Of a stretch of DNA of 64,000 nucleotides, positions 45,951 through 54,769 are shown in pieces. Origin of the DNA: Pseudonocardia petroleophila (GTDB lineage Bacteria > Actinomycetota > Actinomycetes > Mycobacteriales > Pseudonocardiaceae); contig NZ_CP060131.1 in assembly GCF_014235185.1 (NCBI RefSeq), positions 4,347,501 to 4,411,500 on the forward strand, written 5' to 3'. Under the pieces are notes generated by a model. It was not told where the DNA came from, did not search any database, and saw only the letters and a program-made list of their open reading frames with translations. The number at the start of each line of letters is the position of its first letter. Position 1 is the first letter of the stretch. The position numbers and the translations under genes were made by a program.

Positions 45951-48227
45951 ATGGGACTCGCGACGGAGGCCGGTCCGGTGCAACCGTCGGCCGGCGCGAC
46001 CGAGGGATCCGGCGCGCCGACGATCCTGCTGGTGCAGGCGTCCACCGACGTCGAGCGCGGCCTGATCTCGAGGTGGGCGCAGGACAGCGGGCTCGACCCG
46101 GTGCAGGTCCTGCCCCTGCACGGTCCCGCGCTCAGCCGTCCGCTCGCCGAGGCCGACGGGGCCGCGGTGGTGACGGCGGCGCGCGTCGCCTGGCTGCCCC
46201 GCGAGCACAACGGGGTCCGGCGCGTCCGCTGGGCCGACCTCGTCTCGCTCACCGATCCCCGCCGCCCGCCCGCGCGGCAGCAGGCCCGGATCGCCCGGCG
46301 CGAACCCGACCGCGCGCCGGTCGTCGTCGCCGAGCCCGCCACCGTCGCGGAGCTGCGCGCCCGGCACCGCGACGGCGGCGACCTGGGCCGCTTCGTCGCG
46401 GGCCAGGCCACGCTCGCGCTGGAGCGGGCCGAGCGTGCGCTGGTGGGCGACCGCTACAAGGTGCCGAAGCAGATCGTCGAGATGATCGAGGACGACCCGT
46501 CGTTCCGCCGCGAGGTCACCGCGCTGGCCGAGAAGCTGGAGCTGCCCGAGGCCGAGGTGGCGGCGAAGGCGCGCACCGACCTGCAGGGCCTCGTCGCGTC
46601 GATGAGCCCGATGGCCGTCGACCTGCTGTCCGGCGCCCTGCGCCCGCTGCACGCCCGCGCCTGGGACGTCCAGGTCGACACCGCGGGCCTGGAGCGGCTG
46701 CGCGAGCTCAACCGCCGCGACGCGCTCGTGTTCCTGCCCAGCCACCGCTCCTACGCCGACCCGCTGCTGCTCGCCGACGTCCTCGCCGAGCACGACTTCC
46801 CGCGCAACCACGTGCTGGGCGGGGAGAACCTGCGGTTCTGGCCGGTCGGTCCGGTCGCGAAACGCGCCGGGGTCGTGTTCATCCGGCGCAGCTTCGGCGA
46901 CGACGAGGTCTACAAGCTCGCCGTGCGCGAGTACTTCGGCTTCCTGCTCTCCAAGCGCTTCAACCTGGAGTGGTACATGGAGGGCGGCCGCTCGCGCACC
47001 GGCAAGCTGCGCCCGCCGAAGTTCGGGCTGCTGGCCAACGTCGCCGAGGCCGTCGAGCGCGACCGGGTCTCCGACGTCCACCTGGTGCCCGTCTCGATCA
47101 CCTACGACCAGCTCCGCGAGGTGGCCGCGATGGCCGCGGAGCAGGCCGGGGCGGCGAAGAAGGGCGAGGGGGTCGCGTGGCTCGCCCGCTACGCCCGCGC
47201 GCAGCTGAGCCAGATCGGCACCGCCCAGGTCCGGTTCGCCGAACCGATCTCGCTGCGCGCCGCGCTGGACGCGACGCCGGACCGGCGCCTCGCGCTGCAG
47301 AAGGCCGCGTTCGAGGTGGCCGTCGGGATCAACCGCGTCACGCCCGTCATGGCGACGGCGCTGGTCACGCTCGCGCTGCTCGGCGTCCGCGACCGTGCGC
47401 TCACCCTCGGCCAGGTGCGCAGGGTGCTCGCCCCGGTCCGCGAGTACGTGCTCGACCGCGACCTGCCCCATAGCGGTGACGGCCACGGCGGCGACGCGCT
47501 CGACACCGACGCCGGGGTCCGCGGGGTCCTCGCCGCCCTGGCCGCGTCCCGGGTGGTCACGACGTACGCGGGCGGGGAGGAGCCGGTGTACGCGATCGAG
47601 CGCGGCCAGCACCTCGTCGCCGCGTTCTACCGCAACAGCGCGATCCACCACTTCGTCGACCGCGCGCTGGCCGAGCTGGTGCTGCTCAGCCCGCCCGACG
47701 AGCGGTGGGAGTCCGCGTTCGCGCTGCGCGACCAGCTGAAGTTCGAGTTCTTCTTCCCCGACCGCGACACCTACCGGGCCCGGCTCACCGCGGAGCTCGA
47801 GCGGCTCGACCCGGGATGGGAGACCGCGCAGGACGGGCGCGCGATCCTGGGCCGGGCGCCGTTCCTCATGGCGCACCGCGTGCTGCGGTCCTTCGTCGAC
47901 GCCCAGCTCGTCGTGGCCGAGCGGCTCGCCGCGCGCGCTCCGCGGAACGCGATCGCGGAGAAGGAGTTCCTCGACGAGTGCACCGGCGTCGGGCAGCAGA
48001 TGCTGCTGCAGGGCCGGCTGCACGGCCCGGAGTCGCTCTCTCGCGAGCTGTTCGCGAGCGCGCTGCGCCTGGCCGGCAACCTGGACCTGGTCGACCCGGG
48101 GCGTGAGGAGCTGGGTCTGCGCCGGGCCGACCTGGCGAGCAGACTGCGGGCCGTGCTGGGACAGGTGATCACGATCGACGAGCTGGACGCGGCGTCGCGA
48201 CGGGAGGTCGTCGGTGTCGCACCCTGA
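45951..48227 (+). CDS. plsB: Glycerol-3-phosphate 1-O-acyltransferase
   Basis: Membrane-associated acyltransferase of 758 aa making lysophosphatidate from glycerol-3-phosphate. The H-x4-D motif is LPSHRSYADPLLLADVL, followed by NHVLGGENLRFWP, GVVFIRRSFGDDE, EWYMEGGRSRTGKL and VPVSITYDQ, the four PlsB blocks. Length fits PlsB2 of mycobacteria. GGAAGGGG precedes the ATG. The next gene, overlapping by 14 nt, would add the second acyl group. Confidence 0.92.
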   Translation: MGLATEAGPVQPSAGATEGSGAPTILLVQASTDVERGLISRWAQDSGLDPVQVLPLHGPALSRPLAEADGAAVVTAARVAWLPREHNGVRRVRWADLVSLTDPRRPPARQQARIARREPDRAPVVVAEPATVAELRARHRDGGDLGRFVAGQATLALERAERALVGDRYKVPKQIVEMIEDDPSFRREVTALAEKLELPEAEVAAKARTDLQGLVASMSPMAVDLLSGALRPLHARAWDVQVDTAGLERLRELNRRDALVFLPSHRSYADPLLLADVLAEHDFPRNHVLGGENLRFWPVGPVAKRAGVVFIRRSFGDDEVYKLAVREYFGFLLSKRFNLEWYMEGGRSRTGKLRPPKFGLLANVAEAVERDRVSDVHLVPVSITYDQLREVAAMAAEQAGAAKKGEGVAWLARYARAQLSQIGTAQVRFAEPISLRAALDATPDRRLALQKAAFEVAVGINRVTPVMATALVTLALLGVRDRALTLGQVRRVLAPVREYVLDRDLPHSGDGHGGDALDTDAGVRGVLAALAASRVVTTYAGGEEPVYAIERGQHLVAAFYRNSAIHHFVDRALAELVLLSPPDERWESAFALRDQLKFEFFFPDRDTYRARLTAELERLDPGWETAQDGRAILGRAPFLMAHRVLRSFVDAQLVVAERLAARAPRNAIAEKEFLDECTGVGQQMLLQGRLHGPESLSRELFASALRLAGNLDLVDPGREELGLRRADLASRLRAVLGQVITIDELDAASRREVVGVAP

Positions 48228-50979
48228 CGCGCGCTGGTCCGAGGCCGACCTGATCGCCGACGTCGAGTCGGGGCCGCAGGGCCCCGGGATCGGCGCCTTC
48301 TTCGACTTCGACGGCACCCTCATCGACGGGTTCTCCCTCGGCGCCTTCGCCCGCCACCACGTGCGGTCCGGCCACGTCGAGCCCGTCGACCTGGGTCGGA
48401 TGCTGCTCATCGGCATGCGCGGGTTGACCACCGAGGACGACTTCGAGCGCTTCTTCGTCCTCGGGATGCGCGCCTGGGCCGGGCGCAGCGAGGACGAGCT
48501 GACCGAGCTGGGGGAGCGGCTGTGGCGCCAGGGCGTCGCCGGGTCGCTCTACCCGGAGGCGTGGCGGCTCGTCGCCGCGCACCGCCGCGCCGGGCACACC
48601 GTGGTGCTGGCCTCCTCGGCCACCCGCTTCCAGGTGGAGCCGGCGGCGCGGGCGATGGGCGTCGAGCACGTGCTGGTCACGCCCGTGGAGTTCGCCGACG
48701 GGCTGTGCACCGGGCACCCCGGCGGGCCGCCGCTGTGGCGGGCCGGTAAGGCCGCGGCCGTGCGGGAGTTCGCGCCCGCGCACGGTGTCGACCTGGAGCG
48801 CAGCTACGCCTACTCCAACGGCGACGAGGACGTGCCGTTCCTGGGCACCGTCGGCCGCCCGCGCGCGCTCAACCCCGGCGACGGGCTCGCCCGCGAGGCC
48901 GCCGAGCAGGGCTGGCCGGTCGCCCGGTTCCGGTCGCGCGGCCGCGGCGGGGCGCGGGAGATCGCGCGGGCGCTCGGGGCCGTCGGCGGCACGCTCGGCG
49001 GGTTCGGCGCGGGCCTCGCGCTGGGCGCGGTCAACCAGCTGCTCGGCCAGGGCAGCCGGCGCGACGCGGTCGACCTCGGGCTGAGCCTGGCCGGGGACCT
49101 GGGGACCGCGCTCGCCGGGGTCACCCTCGACGTGCGGGGGGCCGAGCACCTGGTGTCCCACCGGCCCGCGGTGTTCCTGTTCAACCACCAGAGCCAGCTC
49201 GACGTCATCGTGCTCGCCAAGCTGCTGCGCGGCGGGTTCACCGGGGTCGCGAAGAAGGAGGCCGCGAGCATCCCCGGGTTCGGCGCGGCGTTCCGGCTGG
49301 CCGACGTCGCGTTCGTCGACCGGAGCGACACCACCGCCGCGAAGGCCGCTCTCGCCCCCGCGGTCCAGCGGCTGCGCGAGGGCATCTCGCTGGTCATCGC
49401 CCCCGAGGGCACCCGCAGCGTCACCCCGGCGCTCGGACCGTTCAAGAAGGGCGCGTTCCACGTCGCGATGCAGGCCGGGGTGCCGGTCGTGCCCGTGGTG
49501 ATCCACAACGCCGGGGAGCTCATGTGGCGCGGGGCGTCGACGATCCGGGAGGGCACGGTGCAGGTCACCGTGCTGCCGCCGGTCGACACCTCCGACTGGC
49601 GCGCCGACGAGCTCGACGCGCGGGTCGCCGAGGTGCGCGCCGGCTACCTCGACGTGCTCGACCAGCGCGAGGTCGGGGCGCCGCGGGGGACGGTCGAGGT
49701 GACCACCGGGCCGCGCGGGCCGGTGGCCGAGCCGCTGGCCTGGGAGACCGCCGCGGAGATGGACGCCGACGCCGCCGCCGTGTGGCGCAGCGGGTCGGCC
49801 CGCTCCACGCTGACCCTGCTGGAGCTGCTCGATCCCGCCCCCGACCCGGACCGGCTCGCGGCCGCGCACGAGTGGGCGTCGCGGATGGTGCCGCGGATGC
49901 GCCAGGTCGTCGCCGAGCCCGCACTGGGGGCCGGGCCGCCGGTCTGGGCCGGCGTCGAGGAGATCGACCTCGACCACCACGTCACCCGGATCGCGCTGCC
50001 CGCCCCCGGGACGCACCGCCAGCTCCTCGACGCCGTGGCCGAGTTCGCCGCGGCCCCGCTGGACCGGACCCGCCCGCTGTGGGCGGCCCTGCTCGTCGAG
50101 GGGCTGGAGGGCGGAGCGGCCGGGTACGCGGTGAAGATCCACCACAGCGTCACCGACGGCGTCGGGGCCGTCCGGCTGATGGGGATGCTGCACAGCCGTT
50201 CCGCGGAACACGATCCGCACCGCCCCGAGCCGCCGGTGCCGCCCGTCCGCACCGCGCCGTCGGCGGCCGGGGCACTGGCCCGGTTGGGGGCCGACGTGCT
50301 GACCCACCCCGTCGACACCGTCGGCGGGCTCGTCCGCTCCGCCGCCCGCGTGCTCGCCCCGCCCGCCGACGCCCCCGAGCGCCGCGCCCCCCTGCTGGCC
50401 GGGCGGGGCGGGGTGCGCCGGGCCGAGGTGCTGGAGGTGCCGCTCGCGGACCTGCGGGCCGGGGCGGCAGCGGCCGGCGGGTCACCGACCGACGGGTTCC
50501 TCGCCGCCGTCCTCGGCGCGCTGCGCGGCTACCACCGGCACTTCGGGGTCGACGTCGACGACACCACCGTCGCCCTCGGGCTGCCCGTCGGGCTCGGCGC
50601 GCAGGACGGGGCGGGCGGCCGGCTCGCCGGGGCGGTGGTGCGCGCGCCGCTGACCGTCGCCGACGCGGGCGACCGCGTCCGCACGGTGCGGGAGCTGCTG
50701 CTGTCGACCGGACCGTCCGACACGTCCGGCTCCGGGGCCGACGTGCAGGTGGCGTCGGTGCCCGGGATCGGGCACCCGGTGTGGTTCGCCGGGTCGCGGG
50801 TCAGCCGGCTCTACCCGCTCGGTCCGCTGGCCGGGTGCGCCGCGACCGTCACGATGGTGGCCCACGACGGCACCGCGTGCGTCGGGATCGTGCTCGACGA
50901 CGCGGCCGTCACGGAGCCGGACCTGTTCCTCGACGGCGTCCGGGCCGGGCTGGCCGAGGTGGTCGCGCTGGGCCGGTGA
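48214..50979 (+). CDS. HAD phosphatase - PlsC acyltransferase - WS/DGAT triple fusion
   Basis: Protein of 921 aa with three enzyme modules. Residues about 25-240 are a HAD-IB phosphatase (FFDFDGTLIDGF, ASSATRF, NGDEDVPFL). About 290-480 are an LPLAT/AGPAT acyltransferase with HQSQLD (H-x4-D, near 325) and EGTRS (near 399). About 505-921 resemble wax ester synthase/DGAT with PLWAALLVEGL, HHSVTDG (near 643) and a late ASVPGIGHPVWFAGSRV. In M. tuberculosis, Rv2483c (HAD-PlsC) and Rv2484c (WS/DGAT) are separate neighbours of plsB2. The fused protein could run lysophosphatidate to phosphatidate, diacylglycerol and triacylglycerol. GTG 48214 has GGGAGG 6 nt upstream. Confidence 0.85.
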   Translation: MSHPDARWSEADLIADVESGPQGPGIGAFFDFDGTLIDGFSLGAFARHHVRSGHVEPVDLGRMLLIGMRGLTTEDDFERFFVLGMRAWAGRSEDELTELGERLWRQGVAGSLYPEAWRLVAAHRRAGHTVVLASSATRFQVEPAARAMGVEHVLVTPVEFADGLCTGHPGGPPLWRAGKAAAVREFAPAHGVDLERSYAYSNGDEDVPFLGTVGRPRALNPGDGLAREAAEQGWPVARFRSRGRGGAREIARALGAVGGTLGGFGAGLALGAVNQLLGQGSRRDAVDLGLSLAGDLGTALAGVTLDVRGAEHLVSHRPAVFLFNHQSQLDVIVLAKLLRGGFTGVAKKEAASIPGFGAAFRLADVAFVDRSDTTAAKAALAPAVQRLREGISLVIAPEGTRSVTPALGPFKKGAFHVAMQAGVPVVPVVIHNAGELMWRGASTIREGTVQVTVLPPVDTSDWRADELDARVAEVRAGYLDVLDQREVGAPRGTVEVTTGPRGPVAEPLAWETAAEMDADAAAVWRSGSARSTLTLLELLDPAPDPDRLAAAHEWASRMVPRMRQVVAEPALGAGPPVWAGVEEIDLDHHVTRIALPAPGTHRQLLDAVAEFAAAPLDRTRPLWAALLVEGLEGGAAGYAVKIHHSVTDGVGAVRLMGMLHSRSAEHDPHRPEPPVPPVRTAPSAAGALARLGADVLTHPVDTVGGLVRSAARVLAPPADAPERRAPLLAGRGGVRRAEVLEVPLADLRAGAAAAGGSPTDGFLAAVLGALRGYHRHFGVDVDDTTVALGLPVGLGAQDGAGGRLAGAVVRAPLTVADAGDRVRTVRELLLSTGPSDTSGSGADVQVASVPGIGHPVWFAGSRVSRLYPLGPLAGCAATVTMVAHDGTACVGIVLDDAAVTEPDLFLDGVRAGLAEVVALGR

Positions 50980-51010
50980 CCGCGCCGGTCCGGTGGGCGT
51001 GCCGGTCCGG

Positions 51011-51802
51011 TCAGACGTCCTGCTCGACGGCCCTGTTCCACTCCGCCTTGCTCGACTGCCAGCCGTCCTCGGTGAACGTGCGCCGCCAGTAGCCCGAGAT
51101 CGACAGGGCGTCGCGCGGCACGCCGCGCTCGGCGAGGAGGTGCTTGCGCAGCGCGCGGGTGGCGACGGCCTCGCCGTGCACGAACCCGCACACCCGCCCG
51201 GGCGGGAACTCCAGCTTCTCGACGGCCCGCAGCAGCAGGTCGGGGGCGGTGGGGTCGGCCTCCCGGTGGAGCCAGGTGACGTGCAGGTCGCCGGGGGAGG
51301 ACAGCGGGAGCTCGTCGGCCGGGCCGTCGGCCTCGAGGAAGACGTGCACCGGCCTGTTCCGCGGAACGCGGGCGAGCGAGGCGGCGATCGCGGGCAGCGC
51401 GCTCTCGTCGCCGGCCATCAGGTACCAGTCGGCGTCGGGGTCGGGCGCGAAGGCGCCGCCCGGACCGCGCAGGGCGACCAGGTCACCGGGCTGCGCCGAC
51501 CGCGCCCACGGCCCCGCGACGCCCGTGTCGCCGTGCACGACGAAGTCGATCGTCAGTCGCCCGTCGGCCCAGGAGCGCACGGTGTAGGTGCGCTGGACCG
51601 GCCACTGGTCGCGCGGCAGCGTCGCGCGCACCTCGGCGGCGTCGAACGGCACCGCGTAGGGCGCGCCCGGCGGGGGGAAGGCGAGCTTGACGTAGTGGTC
51701 GGTGAACTCGCCCGCGGAGAACCCCGTGAGCCCGTCACCCCCGAGCACGACGCGCACCAGGTGCGGGGTCAGCTGCTCGACCTGCTCCACTCGTCCGTAC
51801 AC
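51011..51802 (-). CDS. Siderophore-interacting protein (FAD ferric reductase)
   Basis: Protein of 263 aa of the SIP/ViuB family. The FAD domain has VQRTYTVRSW (RTYT) and DFVVHGDTGVAGPWA; the C-terminal SIP domain has WYLMAGDESALPAIAASL, FLEADGPAD and VCGFVHGEAVATRALRKHL followed by SISGYWRRTF. It reduces ferric siderophores in the cytoplasm to free iron. GTG 51802 has AGGAG 7 nt upstream. A palindromic iron-box-like site lies upstream. Confidence 0.9.
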   Translation of the reverse strand: MYGRVEQVEQLTPHLVRVVLGGDGLTGFSAGEFTDHYVKLAFPPPGAPYAVPFDAAEVRATLPRDQWPVQRTYTVRSWADGRLTIDFVVHGDTGVAGPWARSAQPGDLVALRGPGGAFAPDPDADWYLMAGDESALPAIAASLARVPRNRPVHVFLEADGPADELPLSSPGDLHVTWLHREADPTAPDLLLRAVEKLEFPPGRVCGFVHGEAVATRALRKHLLAERGVPRDALSISGYWRRTFTEDGWQSSKAEWNRAVEQDV

Positions 51803-51823
51803 GCGGATCTCCTACTCGCCGGA

Positions 51824-51841
51824 AGTAAGGACAACCTTACT
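51824..51841. promoter_or_regulatory. Iron-box-like palindrome upstream of the SIP gene
   Basis: AGTAAGG-ACAA-CCTTACT is a perfect 7-4-7 inverted repeat sharing GTAAGG/AACCTTA with the DtxR/IdeR consensus. It lies 22 bp before GTG 51802. Confidence 0.55.
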
Positions 51842-51859
51842 CGTATGCGCGAGGGGACG

Positions 51860-52684
51860 TCAGTCGATCTCCGCGTAGCGCTGGACGCGCTCGGCGTCGT
51901 CGACGCGCGGGCAGGTCGAGCAGGGCCGGCCGTCCTCGGAGACCTTGAAGTAGTAGCAGCAGCCGACGCGGCGCCGGGCGACGTGCGCGCGGTCGCGGGC
52001 GTCGACGAGGCGGTGGAGCGACGAGGCGTCCGCGAACTGCGCCGTCGCTCCCGGGAGCACGACCGCGCCCTCGCCGACGACGCCCGGATCGTCGGGGTCG
52101 CCGCCGTACCAGACGCCGGTGTCGAGGGCGTCGTAGAACGAGCCGAGCAGCCCGCGCCGGGGGAGGCGGGCGCCGCCGCGGTAGCCCGCGAGGAAGTCGT
52201 CGGCGTGCGCGCGGACCTGCCGGCGCAGCTCCGCGGCCAGCGCCGCCTCGTCGTCGACGACGGTGGCGGCCGGGTGGTCGGCGTCGGGGTCGTCGGGCAG
52301 GCACCAGAAGCGGGGGTCGAGCAGGGCGATGCCGTCGGGGTGGTGCTCCGCGGGGTGGCGGGAGAACGCGAGCGAGGAGCGGTCGAGGCGGGGCACGCGC
52401 CGGGCCAGGCGGAACGCCGCACCGCCGACGCCGCCGGGGATCGCGGCGTAGCCGTCGAGGCAGAACCCGCTGGTCGTCATGGGGTGCGTGCGGCCGTAGG
52501 TGCGGGCGATGGCGCCCGACATCCGCGATTCCCAGTCGGCGAGGTAGGACGCGTCGACGTCGGCGCAGAGCGTCCAGGTCGACGCGTCCGCCGGCAGCCC
52601 GACGCGCAGGCTCAGCCACCCGATCGCCGTGTCGAGCCGGGCGACGGTCGCCCGCAGGGGATCCGTGGTGAGCGTCCGCGTCAT
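51860..52684 (-). CDS. FhuF-like ferric iron reductase
   Basis: Protein of 274 aa. The C-terminal motif VGCCYYFKVSEDGRPCSTCP gives the C-C-x10-C-x2-C cysteine set that binds the 2Fe-2S cluster of FhuF proteins. The N-terminal part is diverse, as usual. It would release iron from siderophores in the cytoplasm and is followed by the SIP gene. ATG 52684 is 7 nt after a -10 (TAGCCT), so it is probably leaderless. Confidence 0.8.
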   Translation of the reverse strand: MTRTLTTDPLRATVARLDTAIGWLSLRVGLPADASTWTLCADVDASYLADWESRMSGAIARTYGRTHPMTTSGFCLDGYAAIPGGVGGAAFRLARRVPRLDRSSLAFSRHPAEHHPDGIALLDPRFWCLPDDPDADHPAATVVDDEAALAAELRRQVRAHADDFLAGYRGGARLPRRGLLGSFYDALDTGVWYGGDPDDPGVVGEGAVVLPGATAQFADASSLHRLVDARDRAHVARRRVGCCYYFKVSEDGRPCSTCPRVDDAERVQRYAEID

Positions 52685-52703
52685 GTTGGTGAGGCTATCC
52701 TCG
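52685..52703. promoter_or_regulatory. IdeR/DtxR-type iron box at the fhuF-like promoter
   Basis: By eye, 13 of 19 bases match TTAGGTTAGGCTAACCTAA; the core GTGAGGCTATCCT is well kept. It covers the minus-strand -10 TAGCCT (52697-52692) and abuts the start codon. Confidence 0.6.
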
Positions 52704-52756
52704 GCACCCGCCGGTGTCGATGGGACCGCCCTGACGGCGGGAGGGATGATGGGCCC

Positions 52757-53893
52757 GTGCTGCCCCTCGATGGAATCCTGGTCGTCTCCTGCGAGCAGGC
52801 GGTCGCCGCGCCGTTCGCCACCCGCCAGCTCGCCGAGCTGGGCGCCCGCGTCATCAAGATCGAACGGCCGGGGGAGGGCGACTTCGCCCGCGCCTACGAC
52901 ACCGCGGTGCACGGCCAGTCAAGCCACTTCGTGTGGCTGAACCGGTCGAAGGAGTCGATGGCGGTCGACCTCAAGGCCGACGCCGCGACCGTGCACCGGC
53001 TGCTGGAGCGCGCCGACGTGTTCGTGCAGAACTTCGCCCCCGGCGCCGCCGAGCGGCTCGGGCTGGGTGCCGCGGACCTGCGCGCCCGGTACCCGCGGCT
53101 GATCACCTGCTCGATCTCCGGGTACGGCCCCGACGGCCCCTACCGCGACGCGAAGGCCTACGACCTGCTGATCCAATCCGAGGCCGGGCTCGTCTCGGTC
53201 ACCGGCAGCGCGGAGGAGCCGGCGAAGGCGGGCATCCCGGCCGCCGACATCGGGGCGGGCATGTACGCGTTCTCCGGCGTCCTTGCCGCGCTCTACGACC
53301 GCGAGCGCACGGGCGCGGGCACGCACGTGGAGATCAGCCTGTTCGACGCGCTCGTGGAGTGGATGGGGTTCCCGCTGCAGTACACCGCGGGCACCGGGGC
53401 GCCGCCGCCGCGCACCGGCACCAGCCACGCCGCGATCGCCCCGTACGGCACGTTCCGGGCCGGGGACGGCGTCGAGGTCGTCCTCGGGATCCAGAACGAG
53501 CGCGAGTGGACGGCGTTCTGCTCGGGCGTGCTGGGGCGCCCCGACCTCGCGGTCGACCCGCGCTTCGACACCGGGGCGGGCCGCGTCGAGCACCGCCCCG
53601 CCCTGCACGCCGAGATCGACGCGGTGCTCGACGGGCTGACCGGGTCGCAGCTCGTCGACCGGCTCGCGGACGCCCGCATCGCCCACGGCCGCCGCCGCGA
53701 GGTCGCCGAGGTGCTCGACCACCCGCAGCTCGCCGCCCGCGACCGCTGGGTGACCGTCGACTCCCCGGGCGGGCCGGTGCGCACCGTGCTCCCGCCGATC
53801 ACGCTGCCCGGGCGCCCGCCGCGGCTGGACCCGATCCCCGGCGTCGGCGAGCACACCGACGCGATCCTGGCCTGGCTGGACGAGCCGGCCTGA
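52757..53893 (+). CDS. CaiB/BaiF-family CoA transferase
   Basis: Class III CoA transferase of 378 aa. VVSCEQAVAAPFATRQLAEL, GARVIKIERPGEGDFAR, LNRSKESMAVDLK and the catalytic Asp in KAYDLLIQSEAGLVSVTG are typical. It moves CoA between an acyl-CoA and a free acid; substrates unknown. GTG 52757 has GATGAT 6 nt upstream, a possible -10. It is divergent from the FhuF-like gene. Confidence 0.9.
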   Translation: MLPLDGILVVSCEQAVAAPFATRQLAELGARVIKIERPGEGDFARAYDTAVHGQSSHFVWLNRSKESMAVDLKADAATVHRLLERADVFVQNFAPGAAERLGLGAADLRARYPRLITCSISGYGPDGPYRDAKAYDLLIQSEAGLVSVTGSAEEPAKAGIPAADIGAGMYAFSGVLAALYDRERTGAGTHVEISLFDALVEWMGFPLQYTAGTGAPPPRTGTSHAAIAPYGTFRAGDGVEVVLGIQNEREWTAFCSGVLGRPDLAVDPRFDTGAGRVEHRPALHAEIDAVLDGLTGSQLVDRLADARIAHGRRREVAEVLDHPQLAARDRWVTVDSPGGPVRTVLPPITLPGRPPRLDPIPGVGEHTDAILAWLDEPA

Positions 53894-53982
53894 CGGGCCG
53901 GTCCGACGGGCCGGGGTGGTGCTGGCACGACCCCGGCCGACCTGGAGGCACCGTGTCCGGGAGGGCGCCCGGGGACGAGTGT

Positions 53983-53988
53983 TTATCT
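53983..53988 (+). promoter_or_regulatory. Possible -10 of the DUF4333 gene
   Basis: TTATCT lies in an AT-richer island about 32 nt before GTG 54021. No clear -35. Tentative. Confidence 0.25.
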
Positions 53989-54020
53989 GCGTACAGCACC
54001 GAGACCCCAGGAGAGCCACC

Positions 54021-54716
54021 GTGTACGAGCCGACCACCGTCGTCCCGAACTTCGCCGGACCCCAGCAGATCCCCGCGCAGCGCCACCCCGAGTTCGCGCC
54101 CGGCACCCCGCCCTTCGGCTCCCCGCCGTTCGGGAACGGGGGGTACCCGCCCCCGCAGTGGACCCCGCCCGCGCCCCCGCCGCGGCGCCGGCGCACCGGC
54201 CTCGTCGTCGCCGTCGTGCTGGGTGCGCTCGTGCTGCTGGGCGCGATCGGCGCCGCCGCGGTGTTCCTGCTCGCCCCGCAGCGCCTCGACGTCGACGACG
54301 TCCGCGGCGAGATCGTCCGCGTCACGCAGGAGGAGGTCGGGATCGTGCCGGTCGACGTGGTGTGCCCGGAGACGATCGACGTCGTCGTGGGCGCCAGCAC
54401 CACCTGCACCGCGACGCTGGACGGGCAGCCGCTGAGCTACACCGTCCGCCAGAACGACGACCAGGGCAACCTGACGATCTTCCACGACCGCACCCTGCTC
54501 GTCGCCGAGCTGGAGTCGGCCGCGTCCGCGCTGCTGAGCACCGACGTCGGCGAGGAGGTCGTCGTCGCCTGCACGCCCGAGGAGCAGACCGTCCTGGTCA
54601 ACGCCGTGGGCGCGCCGATCTCGTGCGGGGCCGCGAACGTCGCCGACCCGTCGCTCACCGCGCAGGTGACCCTCACCGTCGACGAGGCGGGCACCATCGC
54701 CTACGAGATCCTCTGA
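54021..54716 (+). CDS. Membrane-anchored DUF4333 protein
   Basis: Protein of 231 aa. The N-terminal 50 residues are Pro/Phe/Gly-rich and probably cytoplasmic, then RRRR and one membrane helix (about 59-82). The outer part has two DUF4333-like units, each with a Cys pair (DVVCPETIDVVVGASTTC and VVACTPEEQTVLVNAVGAPI with SCG). AGGAGAG at 54009-54015 supports the GTG. Function unknown. Confidence 0.78.
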   Translation: MYEPTTVVPNFAGPQQIPAQRHPEFAPGTPPFGSPPFGNGGYPPPQWTPPAPPPRRRRTGLVVAVVLGALVLLGAIGAAAVFLLAPQRLDVDDVRGEIVRVTQEEVGIVPVDVVCPETIDVVVGASTTCTATLDGQPLSYTVRQNDDQGNLTIFHDRTLLVAELESAASALLSTDVGEEVVVACTPEEQTVLVNAVGAPISCGAANVADPSLTAQVTLTVDEAGTIAYEIL

Positions 54717-54735
54717 CGCGGTGACCGGGGGCACT

Positions 54736-54761
54736 CCCGGCCGCTGCGTCCAGCGGCCGGG
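54736..54761. terminator. Strong hairpin between the DUF4333 gene and glgX
   Basis: Perfect 11-bp stem CCCGGCCGCTG / CAGCGGCCGGG with a CGTC loop. It starts 20 nt after the stop and ends 9 nt before the glgX start, so it may also shape the glgX 5' end. Confidence 0.65.
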
Positions 54762-54769
54762 CCCCCGCG

